Assembly (NCBI GenBank): GCA_039090855.1
Contig: CM076996.1
Span: 46,342,469-46,406,468, forward strand
Source: Macrothele yani
Taxonomy: Eukaryota; Arthropoda; Arachnida; Araneae; Macrothelidae
Length of the DNA: 64,000 nt
Direction of reading: 5' to 3'
The translations under genes and the position numbers were made by a program. This document shows, in pieces, positions 20,846-32,042 of this stretch (position 1 is its first letter; each line of letters starts with the position of its first letter). The notes under the pieces were generated by a model. It worked only from the letters and a program-made list of their open reading frames with translations. It searched no databases and had not been told where the DNA came from.

Positions 20846-21606
20846 TTATGTAATCCATCATTTTGATTTGTTATAGAAAATTCTGAGAATTTCCAAAAGC
20901 AAACCAAAATTTTGGAAGTTCCAATGAAAAGGTACTAACACAGGGCAGCACCACGCTGGGACCTACATTGCAGAAGAAGCGACATCTGTATCATTCATAC
21001 TCTGAATCAAGATTTTCTTTGTCGACATTTTAAAATCTTTTAAAAATTTTCATTGCATCGATCTGACGTGTTTCTTTGTCTGAACAAGGCATCATGTATA
21101 AAATCGGAAGAAGTTTCTTTTATGATAGAGCAACTCCTAAGAGCACGTAATACATACCATCCAAGGTTTGGTACATCTGTTCCGTAGGATGTGCTGTATC
21201 AGCTCCCGAAGTTATTATTGATCTAATAGAACAAATAAAAATGGTACTGTCGATCCTGCAAAAAAGATTGTAAGTTCTCTCCCATCCTCATTTATTACAA
21301 CTGGAACACAGCCCAGGAGTCTGAAGTACATTACTTATTTAACTTTTGGTTTGTGTTTGCTGTTTCTTATGTAATGTTTGGTTACCGCTCGTTATAATTT
21401 CCGGACCTGAAGTCACTTCTAAAATTCCAAGAGTTCCTCTTTGTTGTGGCATCACTGGCAGTCATCCAGCTAAAATATAAACAACGTGTCAGGCGTCTTA
21501 AGTATTTTAGTGGCCGGCGATATCACAGTGTTTGGAGCAGTACAGTCGACTGTCGTTTCGTTCTTCAAAGGTTCGTTCCCAGCCTGACCGCTCCAACCAC
21601 CAAAAA
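20846..21606. other. Unassigned interval
   Basis: No recognisable element. It ends at a perfect hairpin. Confidence 0.4.
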
Positions 21607-21673
21607 CAGAGTCACGGGGGTTTATTACCCTGGGAGTCTTGACGCCTCAGGGTAATAAACCCCCGTGACTCTG
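21607..21673. repeat. Perfect 26-bp inverted repeat (hairpin)
   Basis: Arm 21607-21632 begins CAGAGTCACGGGGGTTTATT and is an exact inverted repeat of 21648-21673, with a 15-base spacer. Perfect arms in otherwise decayed surroundings point to a recent origin. No coding region adjoins it. Confidence 0.9.
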
Positions 21674-21674
21674 A

Positions 21675-22155
21675 GGGCACGTTAAGTCTGCGTTCACGCG
21701 GTATGCCATTCCGCTGAAAATGAGGTCACCTGTTCCTTCCCACTCGTAGTGCACCCTTGTTCTGGTGTTGTCCGGCATTCTGCGACTATGCCAGTTCTCA
21801 TGTCCACGCCTGCCACTACCAACCATGTCCACCCGTTTCCCCACCCTCTCATCAGGGCCCCCAAGTTCCACCCTCCGTCACCCCTACCCTTAGCACTTAG
21901 CTTACAGCCCTTGTGAGTCAAGACATCTGCGCCTAAATCTTTCTTGGGTGGATCCTCCCTACGAGAAATAGCTTCCTATTTGAACTTAAGGATGTTAGAT
22001 TCAGGGGCTGGATAGCATAATTTGAACACCACGCTCAGAGACGTTACTTTTAATGCAGCTGCGTAAGTCGTAATACGCAAAGGTATCCACCACTGTTTGG
22101 TTGTAATAGTTTCGTTTAGAACTTCAAGGTTCTGTTTAAGGGCATTTAAAGTGTC
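21675..22155. other. Unassigned interval
   Basis: Short minus-strand frames (for example 21976-22164) show nothing recognisable. Upstream parts of the following Tc1 should lie here but are not visible. Confidence 0.4.
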
Positions 22156-22159
22156 TTGC

Positions 22160-23093
22160 AGCAAAATTTCTTTCAGGGTGACGACGAAATGAGCGCTGAT
22201 AGAGGCAGAAGAGCATTAAAGAGGTTTGTCACCGGTAATAAGAAGACCACGGCTCAGAAGATTAGCGCGGAGCTCAATCCGCATCTCCAGACCCCAGTAT
22301 CAACGAAAGCAGTGCGCAGAGAACTGCATAAGCAAGATAGATATTCACAGCAGAGCTGCTATTGCAAAACCTTTGGTGACTCGGGTGAATGCACAACGGC
22401 GACTGCAGTGGTTGCAGGAGCATACAACGTAGACTGCCGATGCATAGAAGTGAGTAATGGTTTCAGATGAATCCACATTCACACTATTCCCCACTGCAAG
22501 ACGTGTTTACGTGTGGAGAACACCGTCAGCGTACAACCCACACTGTCTGCTCCCAAAACAGTGCAGCATGGTGGAGGTTCTGTCATGCTCTGGGCAGTCA
22601 TATACTGGTTTTCAGCAGGTCTCTTGATCATCTTGAAAAGACGGATGACAGGCAGGGCGTATGAAACTATTTTGACCATCCAAGTCCATCCAATGGCTCA
22701 GGCATTGTTTCCTGTGAATGATGCGTTCTATCAAGATGATAACGCTCCAGTTCACAGAGCTTGGAATGCCCAATCATGGTTTGAGGAACATGAGGAAGAA
22801 CTTTCACACCTTCCTTGGCCTCCCTAATCACAAGGCAAACATCATCGAGCCACTGTGGACTGTGTTGGAAAAGAGAGTAAGATCCCGTTATCCTCCTCCT
22901 GCATCTCTCACGGACCTGGAGCAGTTTCTGCATGAAGAATGGTGTAACATACAACTAACCACAATCCAGGATTTGTATGCGTTCACTCCAAGGAGAATTC
23001 AGGCGGTTTTGAATGCCAAAGGTGGTCCCACACTTTACTAGGTACGTAAAATCTTCTTTTCCTAGGTGTTCACATTATTCTGTCCAACTGCTG
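22160..23093 (+). mobile_element. Tc1-like element, family F, 5'-truncated
   Basis: The right end reads, on the minus strand from 23093, CAGCAGTTGGACAGAATAAT, next to TA at 23094-23095. No matching left end was found and the first helix-turn-helix is missing, so the copy is truncated at about 22160. Confidence 0.75.
22188..23041 (+). pseudogene. Tc1-like DD34E transposase, family F (truncated)
   Basis: Blocks in order: KRFVTGNKKTTAQKISAELN (second helix-turn-helix), ALVTRVNAQ-like region RVNAQRRLQWLQEH, VSDESTFTLFP (first Asp, about 22459), YQDDNAPVHRAW (second Asp, about 22729), then after a shift NIIEPLWTVLEKRV (Glu, about 22846), ending GGPTLY with TAG at 23039-23041. Several shifts and stops. 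Confidence 0.8.
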
Positions 23094-23206
23094 TATCTTC
23101 GGTGTTAGGTCAAGCATCTGTTCGTTAACCAATTGAGATTGCACCAGACAACGTTACGTTATTTTTGTTCTCTGCACAAGTTAAGGGCTCGATATTTTTT
23201 TTACTA

Positions 23207-24614
23207 CACTGCTGGCCACCCAAAATGCAACACCAAGAAGGAACCATCCGATTAGCCTGAAACTCGCAGCATGCGTCGCCCGCGAGAGGACATGCAAACG
23301 ATTAGCATTGCAGGGCATATGCAAATCATGTGCTCCCGGCACGCCACTGAGAAGCACTATAAGAAGGGTGCACAGAAGGCGTGGTGTAAGTAGTGGAAGT
23401 GTGTTGTGCTGCCGGACCTGTGCGTGGGAAGCTTCCTGATGCCTCGTCACAGAATACGGCAGTGATTCCAGCACGTTTCGGAGTTCGACAGAGGACGAAT
23501 AGTGGCTTATCGCGACAGCGGTTTATCGTACCGAGACATCGGTGCCCGTGTGGGACGACACCCAGCCACAGTGAGGCGAGTATGGATTCGGTGGGTGCAG
23601 GAGGAACGGACGGACCGACGTGAGCAATTGCCGCAGCCGCGGCACACCACCGAACGAGAGGACCGGCATGTTGTGTGGCGGGCATTGACGGCTCGCACCG
23701 CCACATCATATACGTTAGCGCAGGAATTAGGGTGTGCTGCGCAACAACCTGTGTCAGCACGTACCGTTCGACGTCGTCTGCAGGAGTGGGGACTTGTCGC
23801 ACGGCGCCCATTGCTCCGATTACCATTAACGTTACACCATCGGCGAGTGCGGCGGCAGTTGGCCGTTGAACGCCGCACCTGGACTACGGAATGGCACTAC
23901 ATTGTTTTCTCCGACGAATCCCGCTTCTGCCTGCAACACCACGATGGTCGGATCCGCGTGTGGCGGCACCGTGGCGAGAGACTGTATGATTCCTGCATTA
24001 TGCATCGCCATACCGGTTCGTCGCCTGGCGTTATGGTTTGAGGCGCAATTGGATATGACACCCGCACCCCTCTGGTACTCATCGCCGGTACACTCAACAG
24101 CCACCGCTACATCTCCGACGTTTTGGAGCCTGTAGTCCTCCCTTACCTACAGGTCCTGCCAGCGGCCACGTTTCCACAGGACAATGCGCGCCCGCACGTG
24201 GCACGCATCGTGCAACAATTCTTCACTGCCCACCAGGTGTCACTGCTGCCGTGGCCCACCTGTTCTCCCGATACGTCGCCCATCGAACACGTCTGGTCGC
24301 TGATCGGCAACCGATTGGCCCGGCAAGCACCACCCGCGGCTAAGCCTGATGAACTGTGGCAACGGGTGGAAGCAGCCTGGACCGACATACCCCAAGCCCA
24401 CATCCAAAGCCTCTTTCGTTCGATGCCGCGGGGTGTAGCGGCCGTTATTGCCAGCCATGGGGGCCACACGAACTATTGATGTCTGCGTGTTGCGCAAGTC
24501 GCACGGGCCTGAAGCTCAATCGTTTCATCTTTGTGTCTGTTGTTATGGGTCCAGTAAATCTGGCTTTGCTATCTCGTGTCCTTCTTGGTGTTGCACTTTG
24601 GGTGGACAGCAGTG
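23207..24614 (+). mobile_element. Tc1-like element, family G, near intact
   Basis: TIRs CACTGCTGGCCACCCAAAAT at 23207 and, minus strand, CACTGCTGTCCACCCAAAGT from 24614, with TA at 23205-23206 and 24615-24616. Length 1408 bp. The coding part is markedly GC-rich compared with the surroundings. Confidence 0.95.
23439..24479 (+). pseudogene. Tc1-like DD34E transposase, one frame with two TGA codons
   Basis: A single frame of 347 codons runs from ATG 23439 (MPRHRIRQ) to TGA 24477-24479, the normal Tc1 size. Defects are only TGA at 23463-23465 (codon 9) and TGA at 24039-24041 (codon 201), the latter at the conserved Trp of VMVWG. Visible: helix-turn-helix (SYRDIGARVGRHPATV), second helix-turn-helix (TLAQELGCAAQQPVSARTV), VFSDESRFCLQ (first Asp), FPQDNARPHVAR (second Asp), SPDTSPIEHVWSLIG (Glu). 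The long antisense frames here (for example 23326-23826) are GC-driven shadows. This is one of the least decayed Tc1 genes in the window. Confidence 0.93.
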
Positions 24615-24616
24615 TA

Positions 24617-25318
24617 TATTCATGTTTAGTTATTCAAGTAACTTTTTTAATGTGTTACCTTGTTCGACATCTTATCTATGTGTGAAACCTTTGCAATTGT
24701 TTGTGTGTCAAGTTACAAATTCTTTTATGTGTACAAGTCATCAAGAAGTAATAAAAAGAAGTTGTAGTGGAAAACTTGTGTTTTCTGTTGTCTATATTAA
24801 ATAGCTTTAACATCAGTTAAACGATGTTAAAAATGTTTATCGAATCCAATCTGTATAAGCTGAGATGTTGAATTAAAACCCCTAATTTGTGCAATCGTCA
24901 GGGAAAATTTTCAATTAAAAAAGTGGGTAATGCGAGGAAATTTTCCTTGTAGTTCTAGAAATTAAATGCGAAAAATAATTTTTCTGATGGGGATTTTGGA
25001 AACGCTGCACAGTGCGAGATGCAGATATGCTGCCTGCCATCTAGCAGAAAAATAAGTGATTTTGTAAAACCATAAATTGGGTAATTAGTATTAATCATCC
25101 CGTGCTGTTCTGTGTTTATTTTCTCAATTCCATTGGCAAAAGTTTAAGCATCGCCAAATTAAAATTAAATATTTTACACAAACCTGAAAGAAAGTTTTAG
25201 AAAATAATTCTTCGCAAATACATGAAAGGCATATATGTATGACTTTATGGGAAACGGTGAAAACGTACGGCGTCTATATGCCGTCAAATCATACATATAC
25301 GTCTTTCATATACAAAGG
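24617..25318. other. Unassigned interval with a short imperfect hairpin
   Basis: Near 25221-25300 ATGAAAGGCATATATGTATGA has an imperfect inverted partner TCATACATATACGTCTTTCAT. Otherwise nothing recognisable. Confidence 0.45.
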
Positions 25319-25473
25319 CCGTTCCATAAAAAATGAGAGTAATCATTTTTCGGTTGGTAACAGTGCGAAGGGGATAACTAACTACGCAGACGATTATTAT
25401 TAGCCGCGGCAGACGATTCTGGTTTTGTTATTGCGCAGTTGTTTAAGGCACATATGCATTTCGCCATAAAGCT

Positions 25474-26435
25474 ATGGAGGTGAGTGATTCAGAGTTAAGA
25501 AGTAAAATGCGTTGTGCGATAAAATTTTGCTATCGTTTGGGTAAAACGGCTCCAGAAACAGTTGATTTAATGAAGAAAGCTTACAAAGATAAATGTTTGG
25601 GAGAGTCAACGGTTTTTAGATGGCACAATGATTTCAAAAAAGGGCTTTTGTCGGCAGAACTCGCTCCTAGGTCTAATCGACTTGAAAGTGTTGTTACGGA
25701 GCTTAGCGTATTGTTAACACTGTTTAGGCAGTCCTGCAAGAAGTTCGACGAATGACGTGTGAAGACATAGCGGCGTCAACTTATATTTCAAAAACGTCGG
25801 CATTCCGCATTTTTCGCGATAAATTACTGCAGGATCGTGTGTGTTCCAGATCGGTACCTCAACACCTGACGAGAGAACAATTGCTAGCCAGAATTCAGGT
25901 GTGCCATGAGTGGAAACAAATGATAGCAAAAGATCCAAACTTTCTAAACACAGTAATAACAACCGACAAAATATGGGTCCACTATTTTGACCCTCTCACG
26001 AAGTGCGCAACGAGTGTCTGGAGACACACAGGCTCGCCTCCTCCGAAAAAGTCCGCCAAACCAAATCAGCTGGGAAGGTGATGATGATAATTTTCTTTGA
26101 TCATAAAGGTGTAGTCGCCCAGCATACTGTTCCTCCACAAAATACTGTCACTGCTGTGTATTACATTTCACTATTGAAGCGTCTGCGACGACACATATCG
26201 ATTAAGTGACCGGAACTGGTGGGCAAGTGGACCCTACACCATGATAACGCCCGCCCACATGTGGTTGCTTGTGCTCAACAGTTTCTTACGATATGCAGTG
26301 TTAAAATCATGCCACAGTCTGGCTACAGTCCTGAACTCGCTCTGTGCGATTTCTGGTTGTTTCCAACAATGAAGGGGAAGTTCCGTGGAGCAACATTCAA
26401 TACAGATGCTGATGTTATTCAAGCTATTCAAGCGT
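25474..26435 (+). pseudogene. mariner DD34D transposase, 3' end replaced by Tc1 sequence
   Basis: Start MEVSDSELRSKMRCAIKF with helix-turn-helix blocks (ETVDLMKKAYKDKCLGE, TVFRWHNDF). A shift near 25690 is followed by MTCEDIAASTYISKTSAFRI, HLTREQLLARIQVC and VITTDKIWVHYF (first Asp; the usual G and E of GDETW are changed). Another shift, then KWTLHHDNARPHV (second Asp) and SGYSPELALCDFWLFP (third Asp, 34 residues later). The gene breaks off near 26435, where Tc1 sequence begins; no right TIR is present. Confidence 0.85.
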
Positions 26436-27143
26436 ATGGGGCTCCGATGCAGACGAATAGTCACTGCACTTATGCTAACGAAGGTGCATCGACAGAAAAG
26501 GCTTGCATTTGCACCGCAGTATCGGAATTGGACCTCCGCTGATTTGCAAAGGATTGCCTTTTCCGATGAGTCACGTTTTCTGCTTAATCGAACGGATGGA
26601 CGTTGGCGTATAAGGCGAGAAACATTGGAGAACAAACACTGTTCAACCATTGCTGGAAGAACACAAGCTGGTGGGGGCAGTGTTATGGTCTGTGGAATGT
26701 TTTCATTGCATTCTCTGGGTCCACTCATACCTGTGGAAAGCACTACGGACCGAATTTGTTATGAATCCATCCTTACAGGCCACGTACAACCATACATGCT
26801 GATTGTCTTCCCTGGGATGGATGGGATCTTCCTACACAACAATGCGACGTGTCACCCAGCTAGAAATGTCCGAGAGTGGTTGGAAGAGCACGATGAAGAC
26901 TTCAAAGTGCTTCCCTGGCCCCCTAATCCCCCAGACTTAAACCCAATTGAGCATCGGTATGACCACCTCGATAGTGTTGTTCGCTCTATGGATACTCCAC
27001 TACGCACCCTACAGCAGCTGTCGGATGCACTGCAGTCAGCATGGCTCCACATACCTGTGAAAACCTTCCAGCACCTTACTGAGTCACTCCCAGCCCGTCT
27101 AGCTGCTGTCCGCGCTGTACACGGCGGTTACTCTGGATATTAG
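26385..27143 (+). CDS. 252-codon open frame: mariner leader (wrong frame) joined to Tc1 transposase C-terminal two thirds
   Basis: The frame is open from 26385 to TAG at 27141-27143. The first 16 or so residues (MEQHSIQMLMLFKLFK) come from mariner sequence read out of its own frame. From about 26435 the protein is Tc1: RRIVTALMLTKVHRQKRLAF, FSDESRFLLN (first Asp), RRETLENKH, AGGGSVMVCGMFS, FLHNNATCHPARN (second catalytic Asp replaced by Asn), PPDLNPIEHRYDHLD (Glu), and C-terminus VRAVHGGYSGY. With no DNA-binding domain and a lost Asp it should not be an active transposase. It is open, but I have no evidence of expression. Confidence 0.75.
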   Translation: MEQHSIQMLMLFKLFKRMGLRCRRIVTALMLTKVHRQKRLAFAPQYRNWTSADLQRIAFSDESRFLLNRTDGRWRIRRETLENKHCSTIAGRTQAGGGSVMVCGMFSLHSLGPLIPVESTTDRICYESILTGHVQPYMLIVFPGMDGIFLHNNATCHPARNVREWLEEHDEDFKVLPWPPNPPDLNPIEHRYDHLDSVVRSMDTPLRTLQQLSDALQSAWLHIPVKTFQHLTESLPARLAAVRAVHGGYSGY

Positions 27144-27174
27144 CTGGTGGTCACAATAATGTGACTCGACTGTG
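26435..27174 (+). mobile_element. Tc1-like element, family H, 5'-truncated
   Basis: The right end reads CACAGTCGAGTCACATTATT on the minus strand from 27174, next to TA at 27175-27176. The left end and DNA-binding domains are absent; the junction with mariner sequence lies at about 26435. Confidence 0.75.
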
Positions 27175-27176
27175 TA

Positions 27177-28030
27177 TATAGGAAGTAAAATAGTTTTAAT
27201 TTTGTCTCGTATGATTTATTCTCGATCGTAAACAGACGAACGGATTTCAAGGCAATGACTCACTAAGGTTAAGCGTTTCATGTCACTGTGTATAGCGAGG
27301 TCGTCGAGATAGTTTCAGCTTTTTCACTATCATCTACCTACACCTGTCTGCTTGCACTTGGAACCGTTAACGGGCGAAATCCACTATGACTTCACATTTA
27401 ATAACAAAAACGATGCACCAAGAAAAGTAAACAATGCTACATTATTAAAAATTACAAGACAAAATCTGGGGATCTTAAGCTTTTAACTCATGTTCTTGCG
27501 AGAACAGAGGAAAATACAGTGAATTTTTATGAAAACTTTGCAGGTAATTTATTAGTTTGAAGAATTCACTACGTATTATTTATCACAAGCGTATTGCTAC
27601 AGTTTCAATAATGATTCTCCGTCATAAGTTCTTTAGGGGCCCACTCAGATGTCTTACCCACTGGAAGGCCATAATCCGGCACCGACTGTAACGGGCTTTT
27701 TTTTTTAAAAATCCTGATGATTTTACTACTTACTTTATTTATTTATCCATGTCAATGAATATACTTTTGTTTTTACTGCTTGCTTTGTTCAAAAGAAAAA
27801 ATACAGCTCTTTTTCGAAACTTCAAAGGTATTAATGGCAATTTTTGGATTTTCAAATTCAGATAATTTAGTCCAAAAATTAAAACGGAAAACAGGGGAAA
27901 AAGGAAGCTCCAGAAAGAAATGCTTTCCAATTCACGTTCCAAAAACAGAAATTTTATCACAAATCAAATCAATAAATAAGAAGCACAATTATACACCAAA
28001 TCGATACAAGATATTCCAAAAATCTGTTTT
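27177..28030. other. Unassigned AT-rich interval
   Basis: No recognisable coding or repeat signal. A T-rich tract lies at about 27698-27707. Confidence 0.4.
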
Positions 28031-28465
28031 TGATTGGGGTGAACATATCGTCGGCAATACGTCAAAACCACGAGCCTGCATTTTTAGCAGTTTTCACTTA
28101 TTTTCATTAAGACTACATAAAACCGTTCAGTGTTGTCGAACCATCCTCCGTATGTCCATTTTACAAACATTTTAGGTGCACAAAGATTATTTTTCGATTT
28201 TTCAGAGAGCTGTGAGCCTTTACACACGATTCTCTCCAAACTCGTATTTTACAGATTCGTGGTTTTGGCGTAGTGCCAACGATATGAAGCCAAGCTTTCG
28301 CACACCTACAGGTGACTTTGTAGGGGCAGATTAACACTACACTCGGGAGAAAACATTTCAAATTTTAACGTTTCTCATCTTCAGAAAATGTGTGTAGTGT
28401 TAATCTGTCCCGATAAAGCCATCGGTAGGAGTGCGAAAGCTTTGCAATGTCTGATGTTTACGCCA
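28030..28465. repeat. Complex foldback region (two inverted-repeat pairs)
   Basis: An inner pair of about 70-bp arms (28265-28336 with 28389-28462) shares CAGATTAACACTACAC at the loop side and AAGCTTTCGCAC further out. An outer pair links TCGTGGTTTTGGCGTAGTGC near 28258-28290 with its inverted, slightly changed copy near 28040-28080. No open frame of note. It may be a decayed foldback transposon or successive inverted duplications. Confidence 0.65.
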
Positions 28466-30009
28466 ATAAAAAACGGAATTTTGTAATTGTATCACGGCAA
28501 ACTTTTATCCTACTCAGTAGGAAGATTATCCACCAGGTTAAGATGAAACCTTAAGGGAAAAATCTCGGCCAGACTTACGCGTGCATGATCACAAAAGAAT
28601 TTTTCCAGTGTATCTCCTAGCAACAGAAATATCATGAAAAATGCAAATACATTTTTTTGTGCACCTGGGTAGTACGTTGCATTCATGGGAAATATATGGA
28701 ATATATACCTTAAGCGCTTTGGTCTTTCTTTAATCCAGCAAAAAAAATTTAATCGTCTTTTAGAAATAATACCGTGACAAATGAAAAGCCACATTTGCTC
28801 CACCTAGCGCGAATATTCTCTGTACAAAAAAGGAAGACATACAAGGGAAATCTTGGTCACATTTGCTTCTATAGAGAGAAGTTTGTCTACATTTCATCTG
28901 GTATCCGAGATATCTTAGCCATAGTTTCATAGACTAACTGCATGACATTTTTTGAGCATGCATGTGTATGTAAAATAAACGTGTAAAAAAAAGAAGGAAG
29001 ATTACTGTAGATAGTTCTCTGAAATCCATTGAAAGAGCAGAAAGCTGGTCAAATAATGACGAGAAGGTAGGAAAGATTTTCTACAAATGCAACAGGTCAG
29101 AGCAGTCGCTTCGGAGGTGCGTGTTTTGTTCGCCTCCGATTTAGGATTTCGTAGCGATTAAAAGCAAAAACAGCGAGTTTGGAAGGAAAACACGAATATC
29201 CTTTCGTGGAAATCGAAAACAGATTTTGCTTTAGTGCGAGTGGGGATCTCACATCACGCGATTTCGTCTGATCAAATCACTCAAGTTCTAGAACGCTGTT
29301 CTCTTGGTAGCAACAGTTGTACTGAATTTTCCAGATACCACGCATTGTGTGTTTTTTTTTACTTTTGAGAAGCAGAATTCTCATGTGCACGGGAAAGTAG
29401 ATTAGATTAGGACATGGAGTCGGACAAATCAAGGATTTTATACAGAGAGAGAGAGAGAGCAGAACTTTTAGTACGTAAGAGACTACGCTTCTAAGATGTT
29501 TCTCGAACAGTGAATACAGCATATAAGAGAACTTGTCGAAATAAACGCGGTGAGGTTCTAAATTCAAGGATGGAAAACATTATCATGTTTTTTGTATTTT
29601 ATTTAGTGTTTGACTTAATGAAAAATATATAATTGAATGCACCGTTTTTATAATTGCGGGAGGTATTTAACAGATGTGTGAGGGTGAATTTTCTTTTGAT
29701 GATATTTTCCATCCCGGTGAGTTAACGACAAATGGAACGGCATTAATGAACATAAAATCTCTGGTATGAATGTAAACATAGCATTTAAAATCTTAAAAAT
29801 AATTATTGCGGAGCTAAAAGTTGCTGTTTACGAGGATCATCAAAGTCATCACAGAGTCGAGCACCGCGGAGAAGTTCAACCTCGCTTTCTTCTGTTGATC
29901 TTTATTTATTTTCTTATTGGGTTTTATTGCAAGTTGAATGTTTTTTTAAACTTGCTACCCTTCTGTAATGAACTGATTAGTTATGAAGAAATAACAGGAG
30001 AAATTGTCT
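28466..30009. other. Unassigned AT-rich interval
   Basis: No element recognised. A short GA run lies at 29444-29458. Minus-strand frames at 28510-28803 and 29277-29567 show no motif. Confidence 0.4.
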
Positions 30010-30222
30010 GGTCTCCCTGGTGGCGCAGTGGTCTAAGCGATGGTTTCTGTCCATTCTCCCGAGATGGGTCCTGTTTCGTATCTCGGTGAGACATGGATGT
30101 TATGCTTGTCTCACAGCACTGGCTGTCTTCCTTCTCTGGAACCAGTAACCCTAAATTAGGGACAGGGGACTGCTTATAGCATATCGAGTTGCTCACAGTG
30201 GTCGTTGCCCCCCCCCAAAAAA
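30010..30222 (+). mobile_element. tRNA-derived SINE, diverged
   Basis: Head CCCTGGTGGCGCAGTGGTCT and the family body (CAGCACTGGCTGTCTTCC, GGAACCAGTAACCC, GGGGACTGCTTATAGC, GTTGCTCACAGTGGTCG). The B box is damaged (CTGTTTCGTATCTC), and the A tail is replaced by a C run followed by AAAAAAG. Confidence 0.85.
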
Positions 30223-30425
30223 GAGAAACGAGCTTGGCTTCGGAAATTTCCTGGTAGCTTCATCTTTGCCAGGTGCAATTGACTAATTTGATTGCACATC
30301 TTTCAATATGCAATCAAAATTTGCAAAATGAAAAAAATGTCTTTTAAAAATCCTACAAAAATAAAAAGTTTCTTTCCGTCTCACTCAAGACTCCGATTCC
30401 AAACTGTAACAACTGAGGAGTTTAC

Positions 30426-31190
30426 GTTATATCTTGTAAGTGCAATAAATCATACGTCGGTCAAACCTGAAGAAATCCCAGTATTCGTCTTAAGGGGCAC
30501 AAAGGAGTTGTTAGAGATATAAACACCATGAGATCTGCAATAGGGAATATTCGTCAGACCTGGATCATACTAAGTGGGAGGATACATAGTTAGTTTATAT
30601 GTCATCCTTTCATTTCATTTGAGTCTCTTGTGGGATCTCTTGACTACTTTCCTGGTGTCACTACTATCCTCAAAAATGTTTGCAAGAAATACGGTGCTAC
30701 TTTGCGGACTTTATGGATTCGTTTATATGAATATCAACACAATGTAAAAACTCATTATGCCGCCCCGGTAGCGCAGTGGCATAAGCGATGGCCTCTGATC
30801 GTTCGTCCAAAAGTAGTCCGGGTTCGAATCCCGGGGAAACATGGATGCTGTGTTTGTCTTACATCACTGGCTTTCTCCCTTCCCATTAGGGACGGGCGAC
30901 TGCTTATAGCACATTGAGTTGCTCACGGTGGTCTTTAAACTTCCAATCAAAACAAAACAATGCTCATTCTGATTCTACAGCTCTTCCACGATTGATTAAT
31001 CGTGGGACACATTTTCCTCTTTGGGATGAAGCCAGAGTTATTTCCAGTCGTGGTATACAAAGAGTGCGACTTTACTTGCTGAAAGCCTACATATTTTTAA
31101 AAATGCTACAGTAAGTTACAATGATGATTTTCATAAGTTTATTCCTTCCCCTTGGAGATTGTTGTTTCGAAGTACCTTCACGAAATCAAA
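30426..31190 (+). pseudogene. Penelope-like element fragment (GIY-YIG endonuclease part), split by a SINE
   Basis: The frame at 30426 reads VISCKCNKSYVGQT, then (past a stop) RNPSIRLKGHKGVVRDINT, the pattern of the GIY-YIG endonuclease domain that follows the reverse transcriptase in Penelope-like elements. The next frame continues DLDHTKWEDT. After a SINE (30760-30957), THFPLWDEARVISS and LLKAYIFLK fit the C-terminal tail of the same type of protein. The reverse-transcriptase part is not visible upstream. Assignment is from motif pattern only. Confidence 0.55.
30760..30957 (+). mobile_element. tRNA-derived SINE with a small internal deletion
   Basis: GCCGCCCCGGTAGCGCAGTG head and GGGTTCGAATCCCG B box, body TGTTTGTCTTACATCACTGG, GGGACGGGCGACTGCTTATA, GTTGCTCACGGTGGTC and tail CAATCAAAACAAAAC. 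About 20 bp around the GGAACCAGTGACCC block are missing compared with other copies. Confidence 0.9.
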
Positions 31191-31194
31191 ATAT

Positions 31195-32042
31195 TACCAT
31201 AGTACAAAATGTTATGATTCACCTGTGATTAACGTTGACTGACCAATTGTGGACTCGATATTTCTACGCATGCTCCAATGTCATACATTATTGACTACGG
31301 TTTATATTAATATATATATCAGTAATTTTTCCTGTAAGTTCTTTTAAGGTTTCAACGTATCATGCGTTTTAACCATCACTTGAGGATCTGTCATATGCTG
31401 GCATGAAAGATCTTGTCAAATTAAAGTTTTAATCATCCACTTTGATTTGTAATTGTGTTTTACATCGTGCAATCTTTAGATATTTTTAAACTTAAGAATT
31501 ATGTCTTAAGCAAACATTTGAACCCTGCTGCTAAAAGTTTGAAGTTCTGTAAACCTGTTTTGGGTACATTTGGAGTTTGAACGTACATGAATTCGGCTTA
31601 CATAATTTTCAAAAATAATTTTTTTACGTTGTTGCTTGACAATATTTAACAGTATAATTTGATGATTATTCCAATGATGTAACGTATATATTCTGATCAT
31701 GAAGAAGACATAGCTTTAGAGAGGTCGGAACATGTAGAGCATTTATATCTTGTAATGGGGGTTAACAAAAAGTAGATACTTTGTTGGGTGATTAAGCAGA
31801 TTAGGTGCCAGTGGTTAAGTCCTCATAAAGAATGCAGATTTCTTAGCCTTTTCTATGCCTGAAAATGTCAGTTAGGTTTGAAAAGAAATACACCAGTTGG
31901 CCGAACGATGTGAGATTAACTGGTTGAATACCACTAAATTACCATTTACCATACCTATGAAAAAAAGAGCATTTGTTGTGACGTATATTATAATACTTTC
32001 CTTTTTTATTTCATGTTATCTACAAAAATTTCAATTCATTCT
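31195..32042. other. Unassigned AT-rich interval
   Basis: Nothing recognisable; a TA-rich stretch lies at 31304-31320. Confidence 0.4.

Noticed and set aside
23326..23878. Long minus-strand open frames (166 and 123 codons) over the Tc1 gene at 23439-24479
   Set aside because: They are antisense shadows in a GC-rich coding region; the plus-strand frame carries all transposase motifs.
27739..28175. Overlapping frames on both strands of an AT-rich interval
   Set aside because: Low-complexity Lys/Phe/Leu-rich translations typical of AT-rich non-coding DNA.
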